In this document: piece after piece, positions 33,574-47,600 of the stretch
How the letters are laid out: each line of letters opens with the position of its first letter
How positions within the stretch are numbered: position 1 is the first letter of the stretch
Origin: Cristatella mucedo
Taxonomy: Eukaryota > Bryozoa > Phylactolaemata > Cristatellidae
Reading direction: 5' to 3'
Assembly (NCBI GenBank): GCA_009760855.2
Contig: WPIO01000005.1
Span: 800,501-864,500, forward strand
DNA length: 64,000 nt
The notes under the pieces: generated by a model
The model's input: the letters and a program-made list of their open reading frames with translations, nothing else
Databases searched by the model: none
Told to the model about the DNA's origin: nothing
Made by a program: the position numbers and the translations under genes

Positions 33574-36500
33574 CTATCGAAGTCCACGAGAAAATAAGCT
33601 ACGATACAAAAAAAAGACTGGTTAATTAATTGCAGCATCGGTGAAAGGGTCCATAAAGCTTGAAATAAAAGGATCACTCGCGGATCAATCATTTACGGCT
33701 ACGGGCCTGGAAAATGGAAACCAACTCAAACTAAACATGTTGATGAAAACTGCAAATAGTATCAATGAAACTGCTGTAAGGACGAAAATTCAAGATCGAG
33801 GAAATGCACAATAGCAACGATTCAGGTAAAGCGTCTCTTAGTCTAACCATCTTAGCAGCAAGTATTTAGAAAATACATTAACATAATTGCTCTTCCTGAT
33901 GAGCATGGCCGGTGCTCTCCCCTAATGCGCCAGCTTGGGCTAGGGACAGTAAACCTATGCGACGGTAATTGTTACGGCAGCCTGTAGAACAAATTGCGAA
34001 GCTCTTGCATGGAAAAACTGCTAAGACTAATGATAAATGTAGTAAAAAAATAAACACTTAGCACAATAATATAGCGTGATGAACCTTCAACCGTCGCTTG
34101 CAGGATTTCAAGTATTGTGAACAATACAATCCTAAACCGGCTTACGGCTGTAAACACTGCATTGATGCATGCGCAGGCGGCTGATGGGTGCTGGCAAAGC
34201 TCGGGCATTTGTAGCGGTAGGTTACCGTCTGACGCAGTTACACCCTTGCCATAGTTGTCCTTATGGAACGGCCGTGTACGATCAGCACAAATCCACCCCG
34301 TAATGTCCCAAAACCACAATTCGTTGGACTAATCGATCAAAAACCACTAACAGGTGGCCGAAGAGAGACGATATTTTCCTGCAGAGCAGAAAATGCCTTA
34401 TTACATCACGTCTTTCTGTTTGAAAACCCAGCCTGGACGACGTGTGCAGGACAGACTTTGCACTTCACGTCTCCGGTGCTCTGATGGGGCTAGTAAGAGC
34501 ACAACCGAGACGGAAGAGTAATTGCATTTATTTTCTCTTCGATTTCGGCTTTTTTTAAATCGATTGCCCCAGACAAATTTAGTTAGGAATCATTTTTGCG
34601 AATGATAATGGATATGCAGGCTAGCTGATTCTATGCTTATGACAAGAAGATGTTGGTGAATTTCAGGCAAGCCTCTTGTACTTCTCTGTGCATCTAGTCT
34701 TCACAATAAATTATAACTGCAGTTGCCGGTGCATTTTGGTACACCAGGCGACTAGGCCAAGCTATACTTGAACTCCAATTAGAACCAAATACTCACAGCA
34801 TTTGTGATCGCTTTGTGAACATCGCCGCCGGCAGTGACGTCAGTATCCCGAAGTAGCTGCGGCCACTGGAAACTTATGGTTTCAAAGACAGTCACGTAGA
34901 GAACTAAAAACGACGGCCTCGTCTCACCGCAATATGCAATAGCCACCAGTTACTTACAATGCTTATACAGCCGTTAGACCTTGGCAGGCATTCAGAAAGA
35001 CAACCCATGATGAACTGAAATCTCTACGACCAATTATTTTTTCGTCCAGATAGCAAAACAGGTTTGCCATTGCCCAAATAGGTATATTTTTATGAAGCCC
35101 CATTTCTCAGCTTCTCTGCAAAAACTTCTGCTCCCTATCTTTTAAGTCGCCTTGTATTCACATCCCTAATATGTGTATAGAGCAGACGAAAACTTTTGAA
35201 TTTCTCGCTAATTCTTCTGTCTCCTTCGCACGTCTTAGCTAGCACTAGAAGAGCATACATTTCAATATAGTTTAGATGAAAATGTATTGTATTCTCTTGG
35301 TAAACCCGGGATTTTTGGTATAGAGATTTTCTATCATTCACCGAATCCTTCCTAGCTTGACGAACCTTTGGTTTCATCTCTGAATTCGTGCGAGGAGAAT
35401 CACGGTTCAATCAAGATCTGATCGTAATGAGAACATAGCACTAACTAGATCTATTTTGTTCACACACGAGTGCTAACAGATAATCCCAATGAGTTTGTTT
35501 TTTAAACTTTGAAGTATTGGGGAACCGGTGTAGCAAAACATTCAGTGGTCTGAATTGACAAAATATGACATCTAAGAGGTTCAAAATCAACTTCTCCAAC
35601 CTTCTCGCAAGACAGTCTGTAATAATGCCTTGTACTTTACTTTCGGTCGGATTAAGCACAAGTTCTTGCAGTGGTGAGTGGCGGTTGGATGCCTGAAGAG
35701 TACTGTGATTTTTACGAAGCATAGCCTCAATGTGATATGGAAAATGGGTGTCTAGTGGTTCATTCATGATATCTCATACTAAATAAGGCATATCCGCCTA
35801 GGTTTCAATATAGTGCTACGATTCAACCGGCCAAGAGGCATTCTAAGAATGAAAATGTAGGATATAAGCAGATAAAAAGTGTTTTAATCTCCTGAAAAAG
35901 GAAAATAGAAAAATATGAGAAAAATAGAAAGAGAAGGGAAAAGAGAAAAAGAAAAATAGTATGACTAGTTACCTAAATTGCCTTGAACTTGTATGAGTGC
36001 AATGCAGATGCCACTGGAAGTGTATGAAGCTCGTGGGGACGATGTATACCATAGGCTAGAAGATATGGTCATTTAAAGTGTAGCTCAGAGTCTTTTGGAT
36101 CACTGAGTATCGCAGACGCAGCAGACTGGAGCACTGGAGGTGAAAACAGCACGTGGTAGGTGACTAGACCTTTAAAACCATGTTTTCCCATCGTTATGTC
36201 TCTCACCATGCGTCCGCTTAGGGAGCCGTCGGCTCTTTCTGACAGATAATTATCAGTGAATAGACTTTAGCAATTGTACTAGACATCAATATTGTATACC
36301 ACGCCCAAACTGAATTTCATCAGTGATTTGATCTATTACTGGCTATTTAGTATTTGGAAATAAATAGCAGCGAGTGATTTCAAACTTCCAAAACAGGCTT
36401 ACCTTCGCAAATACTGCTGTTGTGGATGACCTCGAATCCGTTCTTGCAGCTGCAGAAGTAGCCACCGTATGTGTTAACGCAGGTGCCGGGGATGCAGGCC

Positions 36501-39500
36501 AATTCCTTGTTAATGCACTCGTCGTTATCTGAAATGCAGCAAACTATCATTGCTAGCACCAGCAAAAGTGCAGAGTTAACTCACATGGTGGCAAGCACCA
36601 AGCTTCACTAGTCCTACGTCAAAACACCAAGCTCTAAGCCAAACTCTGTGAGGCCAGCATAAGCAGTTTTGTGTTCAGCCCAAAACCACAGAATACATAC
36701 AGTTCAAACCTACCGAAGCACTCGGCAGATATCTCGGTCTTGATGTTTTCTGCCAAGTTGACCGTTGTGTTCGGACAGGCAGCACAGCTGTATGACCGCC
36801 ATTGGTCATCGCTTGCCAGGCACTTCGTATATGGGCAGGGCGTACTTGAGCAGACATCCTCTCGCACTGCGCAGCTGTCCCCTAGAGAGATATTGAAATA
36901 ACTTGCAGACAACGGAACAATCGTAACAAGCAGTATTTCTTCCCGTCATTAAGCGCTACTAGCATTTCTTGTCCGCCACAGAATTCCCTTAAGAGAATCA
37001 AAGTTCTTGCGTAAATTGAATACTGAGACCGATACAGGAACGACCTGTTTAACACGTATTTGTTTATCGTTTGTCAGTAGAGCCTAAGAAATTACGTGCC
37101 TAAGGACATTTAAATGCCTGTCTCTTGAATCGCATATCCCGTCGCCGTGCGCCAGCGCTCCCGGCAAACCATCGGCGTGCGCTTCCACACCAAAGCAGTC
37201 TGTGGCTTCAGCTTCGCCGACTTTCAGCGACCTACCTAGTAGGTACAATCGTGCGAGCCTATTACCATCTCGCTATCGGAGTTAAAACGCGCTTCTGGCT
37301 GCGTTTGCTACTGCCAGGATTTGTGAATGGGGTATTTCGCATAGGAAATCTACCCTTGGCCAGTGCTCGGCGCCAGAGACTGAGCTTGCTCGGTACTCAA
37401 ATGTAAAGTGCCTAGAAAGAGATTGAGTTCTCTGAGGGCACTTTATCAAGTGCACTATTATTATTATTATTATTACTCCTATCGTTGTCTTGAGCCGCTC
37501 TGTACGATCTCACTCAAGCTGTGAATCCCTCTAACTTTGTGATCATCAGGTCTGCCATAATCCTAGCAGTCCACCTCGAGTTTTGCCTTTGGAACCCTCT
37601 TTAAATTAGAAATAAACACCTAATAATACATAAGATGATTATTGACAACTATCTTGACCGGTTTGCTTTCACCGAAACCTGGTTGAATTCAACTAGCAGC
37701 CCGACCATATAACCTAAGCCATCCCGACGGGCTTTATTATCTTTCGTATGCCGTAGATCTATTAAAACGGGTGGGATTCGCCATCGTACGCTCCTCCTTC
37801 GATTTCAAACCTCTTGCTGTCCCCTCACAGCTTTCTTTCGAATCCCTTGTTTTGACTGTTAAAAAAAGAACTTGCCCACGGTAGCAGTATTCTGTCGTCC
37901 CCCAGGTGGCACCAAGTCTTGCTTTTATCTAATCTGTCGGATCTTAACCGGGTCTGAGCTCAAGAAATCCTCTCTTCTTCGCTGTGGGTGAATTGACCAT
38001 TCATTTTGACTACTCCACTGACATCCTAATTGCCGAATTTCACAAACTGACGGACGCATTGTCTCTTTTGGCTTCTGTATTCATGACCCAACTTACAACA
38101 AGGGTTACACGATTGACTTAATATTCTCCCACAACTGCCTGCTCTCGTCCCCTATGATAACCAAATATTTTGCTCATCTGACCACATTCGGATCTCATTT
38201 AGTCTTCAGTTTGTGTCTTCCTCCACATTCAGATACATCTGTAAATCACGAAACCTTCAGACACTTGAAATTTTATGCTACTCCCAAGAATATATCTTCT
38301 TCGCCCCTGATGCTTAATCTACCGACCAATAGGTCGAAAATGGTAGAAAGCTACAACAAGACATTATCTGAAATTCTTAGCGGGTCTGCACTTCTGACTA
38401 AGCGAACTGTGAGACCTCATCCAGACGGTCGATTTTTCATCATAGGCATTAAACTATCTCGATCTACTAAGGTTAAGATTGAGAAAGCATACAACGATCA
38501 GGACTGACTGTTCGTTGACAGGCATACGAGGACTTCTGCAGATCATACCAATATATCCTAGCAAAGACCAAGTCTAGCTTCTATTAAAAATATTTATTTC
38601 TGAATCACATATGCACGATCCAAAAAATCTTAAGTCTAATATCGAACATCTCCTTGACCGCGGCAAGGTTAGCGCCTTCCTTAGTAATCATTGTGGGGAT
38701 TTAGCCGAGTGCTTCAATATCGGCAAGATAGACAAGGTAAAAAAATATTGATTATTCCTAAGGTAACAGCATCCCCGCTGGACTAAGGTCTCTCAGTCAT
38801 AGCCTCACACGACTCCTCTCCCATAGCTCCATCCAGCACCGAAACGTCTGCATTCAACGTGGCACCTTAAAATATGTATTCAAGGCAGCCGTGTATGACC
38901 TCATCCTGAAATTAATCTACAGGTCAAAGAAGTCTACTAGCTCTCAAGACCATATGAATACTGTCCTACTTTTAGGATGCATAGATCTGTTGCTGCCATG
39001 CGCTGCTAACATAAAATAATGTCCTTGGCCGCGAGTTTTGTTCCTGAACCTTTCCAAAAGGCTGTTGTTAGGCCATTAATTGTGGAAGCAACACTAGACC
39101 AAGAGAACTTGAGCAACTTTTAATATGCCCTCGGACGAACTTAGTCACGATGAGACTGCAAATAAGCTGTCCTGGAAAGTGCTTCGCAATATGGATGAGC
39201 CCGACACAGTCGTTACGGTGGAAAACATGCAGAAAGATATATAACTTTAATAACCAATGTAGGTTTATTGGCTATGCATGCATACCCCTTGTACTGCCGT
39301 TGGTGTGCTCTATGTACCCCCTCTCTGAAATATTTGTGGGCAGATGGTTGAGAGCATAGGAAAGCACCTCATAGTGTCATCAGCTGTTTGCTACTTCATA
39401 AAAATCCCCATGCTTATAATCTTTATTGGCCATATTAACAATGTCGATCGTCAATTTCTATCTAGTGGTTGTAGCAACTTTTATGGAACGATAGTTTTTT

Positions 39501-41663
39501 TTAAGAAGAAGTCACCAGATTGTTGAGCTTGGCGTGTTACGTATGCAGGCTATTATTTAGCTAGCGTAGTTAGTACGAGCTAGTGGATTTTTAGACACTA
39601 TTTAGCTATTGAAACTTAAAGACAGAATTAATCTATTCTCCTGCTGCTGACTGTGGCGCATCCTTTCCAGCAGTGCTGAGATGCTACTTTGCTACTCGCC
39701 TCCTCGACTGCTGTCCCTCACTCAGCTATGATTCTGACTCTCTTTATTGCAGGAGATGAAGTTTGTTGGCTGCCGCTGGCATACCGAAAGCCGCATAGGC
39801 TTTGAGTGCGCTTTAGAAACATTCCCAGCACCGCACGCGCTGAGTCTTAGCAGCTTCGTTTAGCTGCAATCTGAGATACAGTAGCTTATAGTATGCCGAC
39901 GGGCCATCCAGACCAATAGCAATTCTTTTTACCTTTGAAGGCCAGTTAATTAATTTGCTAATAGCCGTACCAAAGTCTATTGAAATAGCATCGCACCACC
40001 AAACATAGAGTTATTACTTGGTTTTTGACAGAGAATAGTGTGTCACAAGTTTGGTTCTTGCACCGCAAACAAGCGTTTTACATCGCATTCGAATAGCTCT
40101 AACAACTAAGAAATCTGGTTTAACAGTCTATGCAATCCTCACTAGATTTATAGCACATAATGAACATAATCACTTAGCATATCGCTAGTGACACGAGTCC
40201 TTTCAGAAAGAAACTCTGAGCAATCTCAAAACTACTCGTTTGCTAACACTTATTGATACATTTGATACCTTTAAAACTTATGAAATACGTCACTAAATTT
40301 TGACCAGCAAGTTTATATGAAGGTGTTATTGTAATTCTGAACGTGCTTCATCCAAGAAAAGCCGGCCTGCAATTGAATTCATACGCAGCCTTATGGACTC
40401 AACTACTCGTGAGCGGGCACACCGTTGAATGCTTCTGAAAACATCTTACCACTATGAAGCATTGAAATAATTTTGCTTGGCAAATGTTCGACGGCCTAAT
40501 ACAGAAAATCTACTTCGGGATGGAGGGCTTTCGAGAGTAGGAAACTTGAAAAGAAACTTTAGCGAACTCACCCATCCAGCCAGCAGGACATTCACATGCC
40601 ACCAAAACACCATAGTCCTTGAACGCGTCATTGGGGTCGTTTACAATTTCGGTATCGAAATCGCACACGCCCCCGTTGTGGCAGCCATTGCAGAACCTGA
40701 CCTTTGTCACTAGCAGTGGCGAGCGCTTTCTTTGACCGAATGTTTCTACTGCCTGTAACCTGAGAGAGAACGGCCAAGACACTGTCGGCCAGAAGCTAAT
40801 TACAAAAAGCACGGGCAGTGTCGCTGAACTTTAATAAATGCCCATGCTGACCACTTTGAGAAAACTAGGGTGGCGAAAAATTTTAACTGTGTCAGCTGCA
40901 AGGAATAGCCGGCTGCTCTCACCTTATAGAATGGTTAATTGCATCCAGTGAAGGTCGTAACCAAGTATACACGTATTTACCTTGCCCGTCCGTGGTCCGG
41001 TAAATGCCTGGAGGCATATCTAGCTCTTCGAGCAAGATGTCATCACCCTCGGGGTCAAACACCTCAACTGACCATGACACTGGATTGCCTGCCGTCACGT
41101 TAATTGATGTTCTGCCACCTTTAATAACCGGAGACCTGTTGCCTAGAGTAAGAACAAGAGGTTCTATACAGCTACATCTTGCTACACGGATTTGGAAGAC
41201 GCATAAACCAGAACACGTTTTCTTTGAGTTGCTGTTGCTCATCTTAAATGTGCGGTCGATTGATAATTAAATTATAATCATATTTTAAAACTGAAGATAA
41301 GATGTGAGTCACCGATGATAAATGGGATCTCTTTACTGGTACCCATGTTTTCTATGCATGGGTGTATTGCAACTTAAAGCGCGTGACAACTTCCTACTCT
41401 AAAATTGACAATGCTTACCTCAATCTTTCACTGATCCATAAAATTTCAACTACGAATAGTTCACCACAAAAGAATTATTTGGTAGTTTCTCTGCAATCTT
41501 CTGTTGAAAGCAAGTAGAGTAGCTCGGCAGAGGGTAAGAATATTGAAACTTGAGCACACATTTAAAATGATCATCTCTACGTTGCGTTGAAGCTTTAAGT
41601 TGTGACATCAGAGTTTCTTTTAGCAAACTGAATTATGATGTTTCCCTTGAAAACTGCCTACAC

Positions 41664-41694
<31 letters not shown>

Positions 41695-44600
41695 TTTGTC
41701 ATGAACCCTCTAAGAAATTAATCTGTTTCTATGCACTTTACATATCCTGCAAACGAAGCATAATCAAATGGTTAGTGTTGGCATGCAAAATGTCAACAAG
41801 ATTAGAGGTGACAGGTACAGAGTCAGCATGTCAAATACTGTTAGTAGAAGCATGCACTGTGTCAGCAAGCACAACACACAAAATATGAATCATTATTACC
41901 CACTAAATGATGTGATGATGTGATAAATTATGTAAGCAGCTGCGTTCGAGGTTATTTTTAAACGTCTTCGGGTATGGGTATCGTGACATCAGTCGAGAGT
42001 GAGTTCTAGGCTTTGGGAGCATATGAACTACGGGCACGGTCTTCAAAGGAATTTGTGATGCGTAGGAGATATATCTAAAATATTTGAGACAGAAAAGCGG
42101 GTGGTACGAAGCTTAATGAGCGAATAGATCTGATAGGTAGGCTGGAACCAGAGAATAAAGGGATCTAAAAGTGAGTGATTAAACCCTGAAGTCTACTTGA
42201 TTGAGAGTCGATGCAGGTCTTCGAGAAATGGTGTGATATGGCAACTGCAACGCTCAAGACATAAAAGCGTAGCTGCATATTTTTGCACCAACAGTAACTG
42301 ATTGCAATGGCCGGTGGACCAGCAAGCAGTTAGTTACAGAAGGAGAGACAAGGCGTCACAAATGCACGGACCAACTTCGATGCAGCCTCCCTGCCTGAGC
42401 AAGTCCGAATTTAAGCAATGGGACGCAGCTACAAATAGGCAGACATGACTTCGGAGCTACTGTGGGCGTCTAGTGCTAGGTTTCTTGGAAACAGGATACC
42501 TAGATTTCGTGCAGATGCAACTAAAGATATATTGGCAGAGCCGATTTTTGAGTGTTAGCCTTTCCAATTTCTGAATCACACTTGACTTGCCCACAACTAG
42601 TACGATAGTTTTATCTTCATTCAATTTGTGAAAGTTTGGTGCCATCCATGGGCATATATCAGCATTACATGCAGCAAGGGAATCGAGAGAACTCAACGTG
42701 CCTCAGTGAATCGAGGCATAAAAGAAGAGGTACAACTGAGGGTCAATTGCATAGAATTTAAATCCTAGATTGCGCTTGCCGATCACGTCGATAAGAGAAC
42801 TAATATAAACTGTGAAATATAGCGGACCAAGCACAGACGCCTGAGGCACCCCGTACTTCAGTTGTTCCTCGGATGATCTTTGCCCGTTCAAATCTATACT
42901 TTAGAGTCTCCCACTGAGATAGGACCAGTACATTGAAACACAATGCCATCGAGCCCAGGTAAAATGAGAGGGGCTCGAGAAGGCTGATCAATCGTATCAA
43001 CGCTGCTAATAGATCAAGAAAATCAAGTAGGCAAGCTTTGCCTAGGTCTGTATTATAAACTTACTCCCGACTTTCGTCACGACATCCCCAGACTTAAACA
43101 CATTTAAAAAGAAATTGAAAACGCACCTATTTATGACAACATTTAGTGGATCCCTGTGATTCGTCCTGTGTGTGCTTATGCATGCTGACACTGTTGCATG
43201 CTGCCAGTACCACACTTGCATGCTGACCCTGTGCATGTCACCACTAACCATGTTATTCATGTTGTTTATCAAGAACGATACCACTCACAATTCAATCGTG
43301 TTTCTTCTGCACCAAGTGTAAAGCACCTCGAAAGAGATTGAGTTCTCTGTGGTGCTTTATCAAGTGTATTATTATTATTATTATTTATGAGCAGGGTGTT
43401 ATAAATCCGAAGCAATGCTGAATCCGTGGAGTGATTAGCTTTTGAAACAGATTGAAACTTCCTTGTTTGGTGTGAAATTTAAATTTAAAATTCAACTGGT
43501 TGGCCGAAGCTGGTTCTAGTGTCTTTTATACTAACGTTATAAGTGAGACTGGGCGATGGTTTCTCAAGTTCTCTGGGTCAGGTATTGCTTTCTTAATTAG
43601 GGGCCTACTGCAGGCTCATTGAAAGGTGCTGGGAAATTTCCAGATGCTAATGACATATTTGTAATGTTAGTTATGCATGGTGGCAGCAGATCTATGCACT
43701 GTACAAGTAGACAGTGGGAAGAGGGTCTAGACGGCCTGTAATCTTATTTGACAGGAGATGAATTTCAGGATTGAGGTTTAGCTGTTAGCTTAAGCGGTCT
43801 TTGCGTCTCAATAGAAACGTTAATCTGTACTCAAAAACAACGGGGCGCTCGAGACTATTTCTGATATGGCCTAAAAACGATTTCCATACGCACTTACCAA
43901 GAATGGCTAGAGAATCGCGTCGCTTCTTCGCCGCTCGGTATGTCGCATCTGCAATGGCCACACTTCCGGTTACTAGCTGGTCGTAGATGCAGGCTCGTTC
44001 ACCGGCACAGAAACTGGCCTCCATTGTTTTCTTCTCTGCTACGTCGCCGAGAAACGCAGGCACGAACGAACGATCTGTGTAGTCTCGATCACTTCTTCCT
44101 CCTCGGTACCACATAATGGATTCGCCGTCTTTCATTCGCCCTAAAGCGGAGTTACGAAGTCAATCTGGTACTGCTACCACAGTTGAGCTTCGTCGGTTTT
44201 CCCGAAGTGATTGATTGCAGTGAAAGTTCGACATCATTCTAGGGCCTTCGTCCGTGCACAACTTCTTGTATTTGACACTTTCGACGGAATAATACATGTA
44301 ATGCATTTTTGCTAGAGTGCTGCTCTATCTCCTCTTCCTTTCGGATTCAGATTAGACGCAACATATCGTTCGACTTCATGGAGTGATTGATTCTATTGGC
44401 ACAATTCGTGCCGCTTTAGTCGTAGGCATTAGTCCAAAGGAGACCTCGCTTTATTGTAATATCTTGTTCGATGCAGCCATCCGGATTCAAAATGTGGCCT
44501 TTCGTCTCTGATCGTATATTTATATAATCTGCTTTAAATCCAAATTACCGCCGGCGTCTTGAAGACGCAAGATACTATTTTCAAGTCATGCTGGAAAGTC

Positions 44601-47600
44601 TCATCACCCTTACCTATGAGAGATACACCCGAGCTCAATAGAAATGTATGATAACGCACCTTTTTTGACATGTAGTTAGAACATGTTCTTTTTTTATGAA
44701 AAGAGCCTTCCGGAACATTTGATAACTGGGAGGTTATTTCGCTTCATAATATCTAGATATACACGCTTGGATCAATGACATATGCATCATATCCTTCTAA
44801 GATATCTTAAAAGATTAAGACTTACAGTTTTCGCCGAATTTATAATGCACGCACTCATCAAAGTTTTTTTCCAAGAAGCAGTTGACAGTCGTTCCATTAC
44901 GCAGGGTGAAGTCATTTGTCGGGTTACCATCATTTACACCAAGCAGTCCTTTTGTTGAGCCCCTGGCTGTAGCATGTGAATATATTGCGACATTAAGAAA
45001 GGCTCCGGCTGAAAACACCTGAGCAGAGTAACCTGTAATGAGATGGATGTGAAAGCTCTAATGAAAGTCGGAAATTTGAGCACATCAATACTGGTTGCAT
45101 GAGTTAACTTTTCTCCGTAACAAGGCATGATTTTCAAATGTTTGTCCCGATGACAGCTAACTACAAGAAGAAGACAGTTTTAATAGGACATGACTGATTT
45201 AGTTTTCATTAGATTTAAGTGATTTTGGCCGTCGTTAGAATTTAATTATAAAAATGGTGTTTATCTGTCTGCTACTTTATGATGCTTCTCAAGGCGAAAC
45301 TGAGGAGATTAGAGAAAATATTTCCCAAAAGAACATCATTCTGTTCATGAGCAAAGCTCCTCTGCATCAAAAGTAACCCTTTTCACTCAGCGTGAGTAGA
45401 GGAGTTCGTAGTGAACGTCTGACTCGGTATCTTGCGAGCGTTTGGCGCGGCCATACTAGCGTACTGCAAAGAGCTCGGCAGCGGAAAGGCATTCTGCTTT
45501 ATCTAGAAGGTGTTCACTGTTTTACCAATACACAGTTTTACTACTCGGTAGACGCGACACATTGAACAGCCAAAGTCCGAGAGAGGTTGCTGAATGAAGA
45601 TTAGGAGCAAGATTTCGTTAAAGAGAAGAGCAATTTTTTTTAGCGAAATGGGTGGTTTTAATTAGTGCTGCTAGTCCTACTCGATAGCTAATAAGCGCTG
45701 AAGTAATATACTTTGGTTAGCTTTCGGTAGAAGCCTACCGAGAAGCATCTTCTCTGTAACTAGGTGCAAAACAACGAGTCTCGTTGCACGAGCAGGCTGG
45801 TGACTTTTTCGATGCAAGATTTCCACATCAAAATTCTCAATTAATTGAAAATAAAATTAAATCATTTTTATTCATTTCAATGTTTGAACTAAATTTATGC
45901 ATACAATTGTTTGGCAACTTAATTTATTTTCACTTAATGGAACATATAAGAACCAGATTTGGAAAGTCATGAGCGTGTTATATTCGAATTGCTATTTTTG
46001 GTCCGTATGAACAGCAGGCAACTTTTAAAAAAGTTCATATATCTTTTGGGCATGGTTTAAATTTCTAAAATGAGGTCTTGCTAAGTTCCGTCTACGACAT
46101 ATTTAGTGTCGTAATTTATTATGAGAGAAAAAGAGCATCTAAAGCGTTAACGTGAGAAAAGCGCTAACTTGAACTAGATAATGAAGGAATTACAGAAGTC
46201 AGAACAATGCATACCGCAATGCAAAAATCCAAAAAATGTTATCTTCTTATAAAATTCAATAAATTATGATAATTTGTGCATTAGATTTTTCGTAGGTTTA
46301 TACAACCACAAAGCTTCGGTGATAATGGTATTAATTATGAGAACAAATACGAGCTATAGGTGGCTGAATAAACCTACGGCCGTTTACACTAGAAGAACTG
46401 GGCCTTGTCTGCGCTTTTGAGAACCCTCAAACGTAATGTACGGCTCTTAATTCAGCGAGAATATTCTTGTATGTATTTGAAAGCTCGAGCTGAAAATATT
46501 GTGGCAAAGTCCAAAAATCTATCTTGCGGAATGCGACATGAAACATGAAACTATATCAATTACGAACTTTATTGTAGCTTGAAAGACCCATGATGCGATA
46601 ATGTGACTTAAAAACTACAGTGCAGCTGATTTAAAAGTCTCCATTTAACAGTGGCAGAAGAGCCGTAGCCTATTTAAAGCGCCTGCGTCGGGCAATAAAT
46701 AATTGCCTGGTATATAAATTGAGCCCACTACGTCGTGTATCACGAGGACTTTACGTGAGAGCTAACCAGCACCTAGAGAGAGCTTCGAGAGCCCGTGTGC
46801 AGGAACAATGACCTCTTTTTTGCGTTGTTGAAATAGAAACGCATTCTTAATTTTCGAATTTGTTCAGTCTTACCATTCTCAAAGGTGATCACAGTTGCCA
46901 ATCCTGCCGTTAAAACAGCGACTCCGTCGTACTGCAAAAGTTCAACAGGGCTGTCGCTCGATAATCTTCTAATGTCTGTGCCGCCATCTTCTAGATTTGA
47001 TACGTACAAAATGACATCTGCAAAAAAATTGAAAAACCGTCGAATCAACAGCTTTTCTATGGGCTTTTAAAGCTTTCTAAAAACACTCGGGCTGCGCCGT
47101 TCAAATAACGTCTCATCTTAAGCAAGCACTGCGGTCAGCATTACGACAACGTCGCATCAGCTGAAGAACTACAGCAATGACAATGAAGTATTTCCCTATG
47201 ACCTATATTGAGCTTACAAAATCTCTGACTCTTAACTGATAATTTGAGACAGAATAAATTATTATAATTAAACTGGGCCCCTAAACGGCTTTACCCTATT
47301 TCAAGGAACTCTTTATTAATAAATGCAAATACCTAACTTATCACTAATTTACGGGCGTCTTGCGTAAAAGGCCTTTTTAGCTAGCGGGTTGTCTAGAATT
47401 TAAACTTTTCACAGCCCAAATAAAAACGCTTTAAAACTTCATTGAATCGCCAATATTTACCCTTTAGTGGTTAATGGCCACCTCGTACGTTGCGAGCGAC
47501 AAGAGAGACCTAATCTTTACGAGCAAAACTAGCTGAACTCAAAAACTAAAAAGCCTCATCTTAAAAATTATCTGTACTAGTATCTCAGCTGCTGCATCCG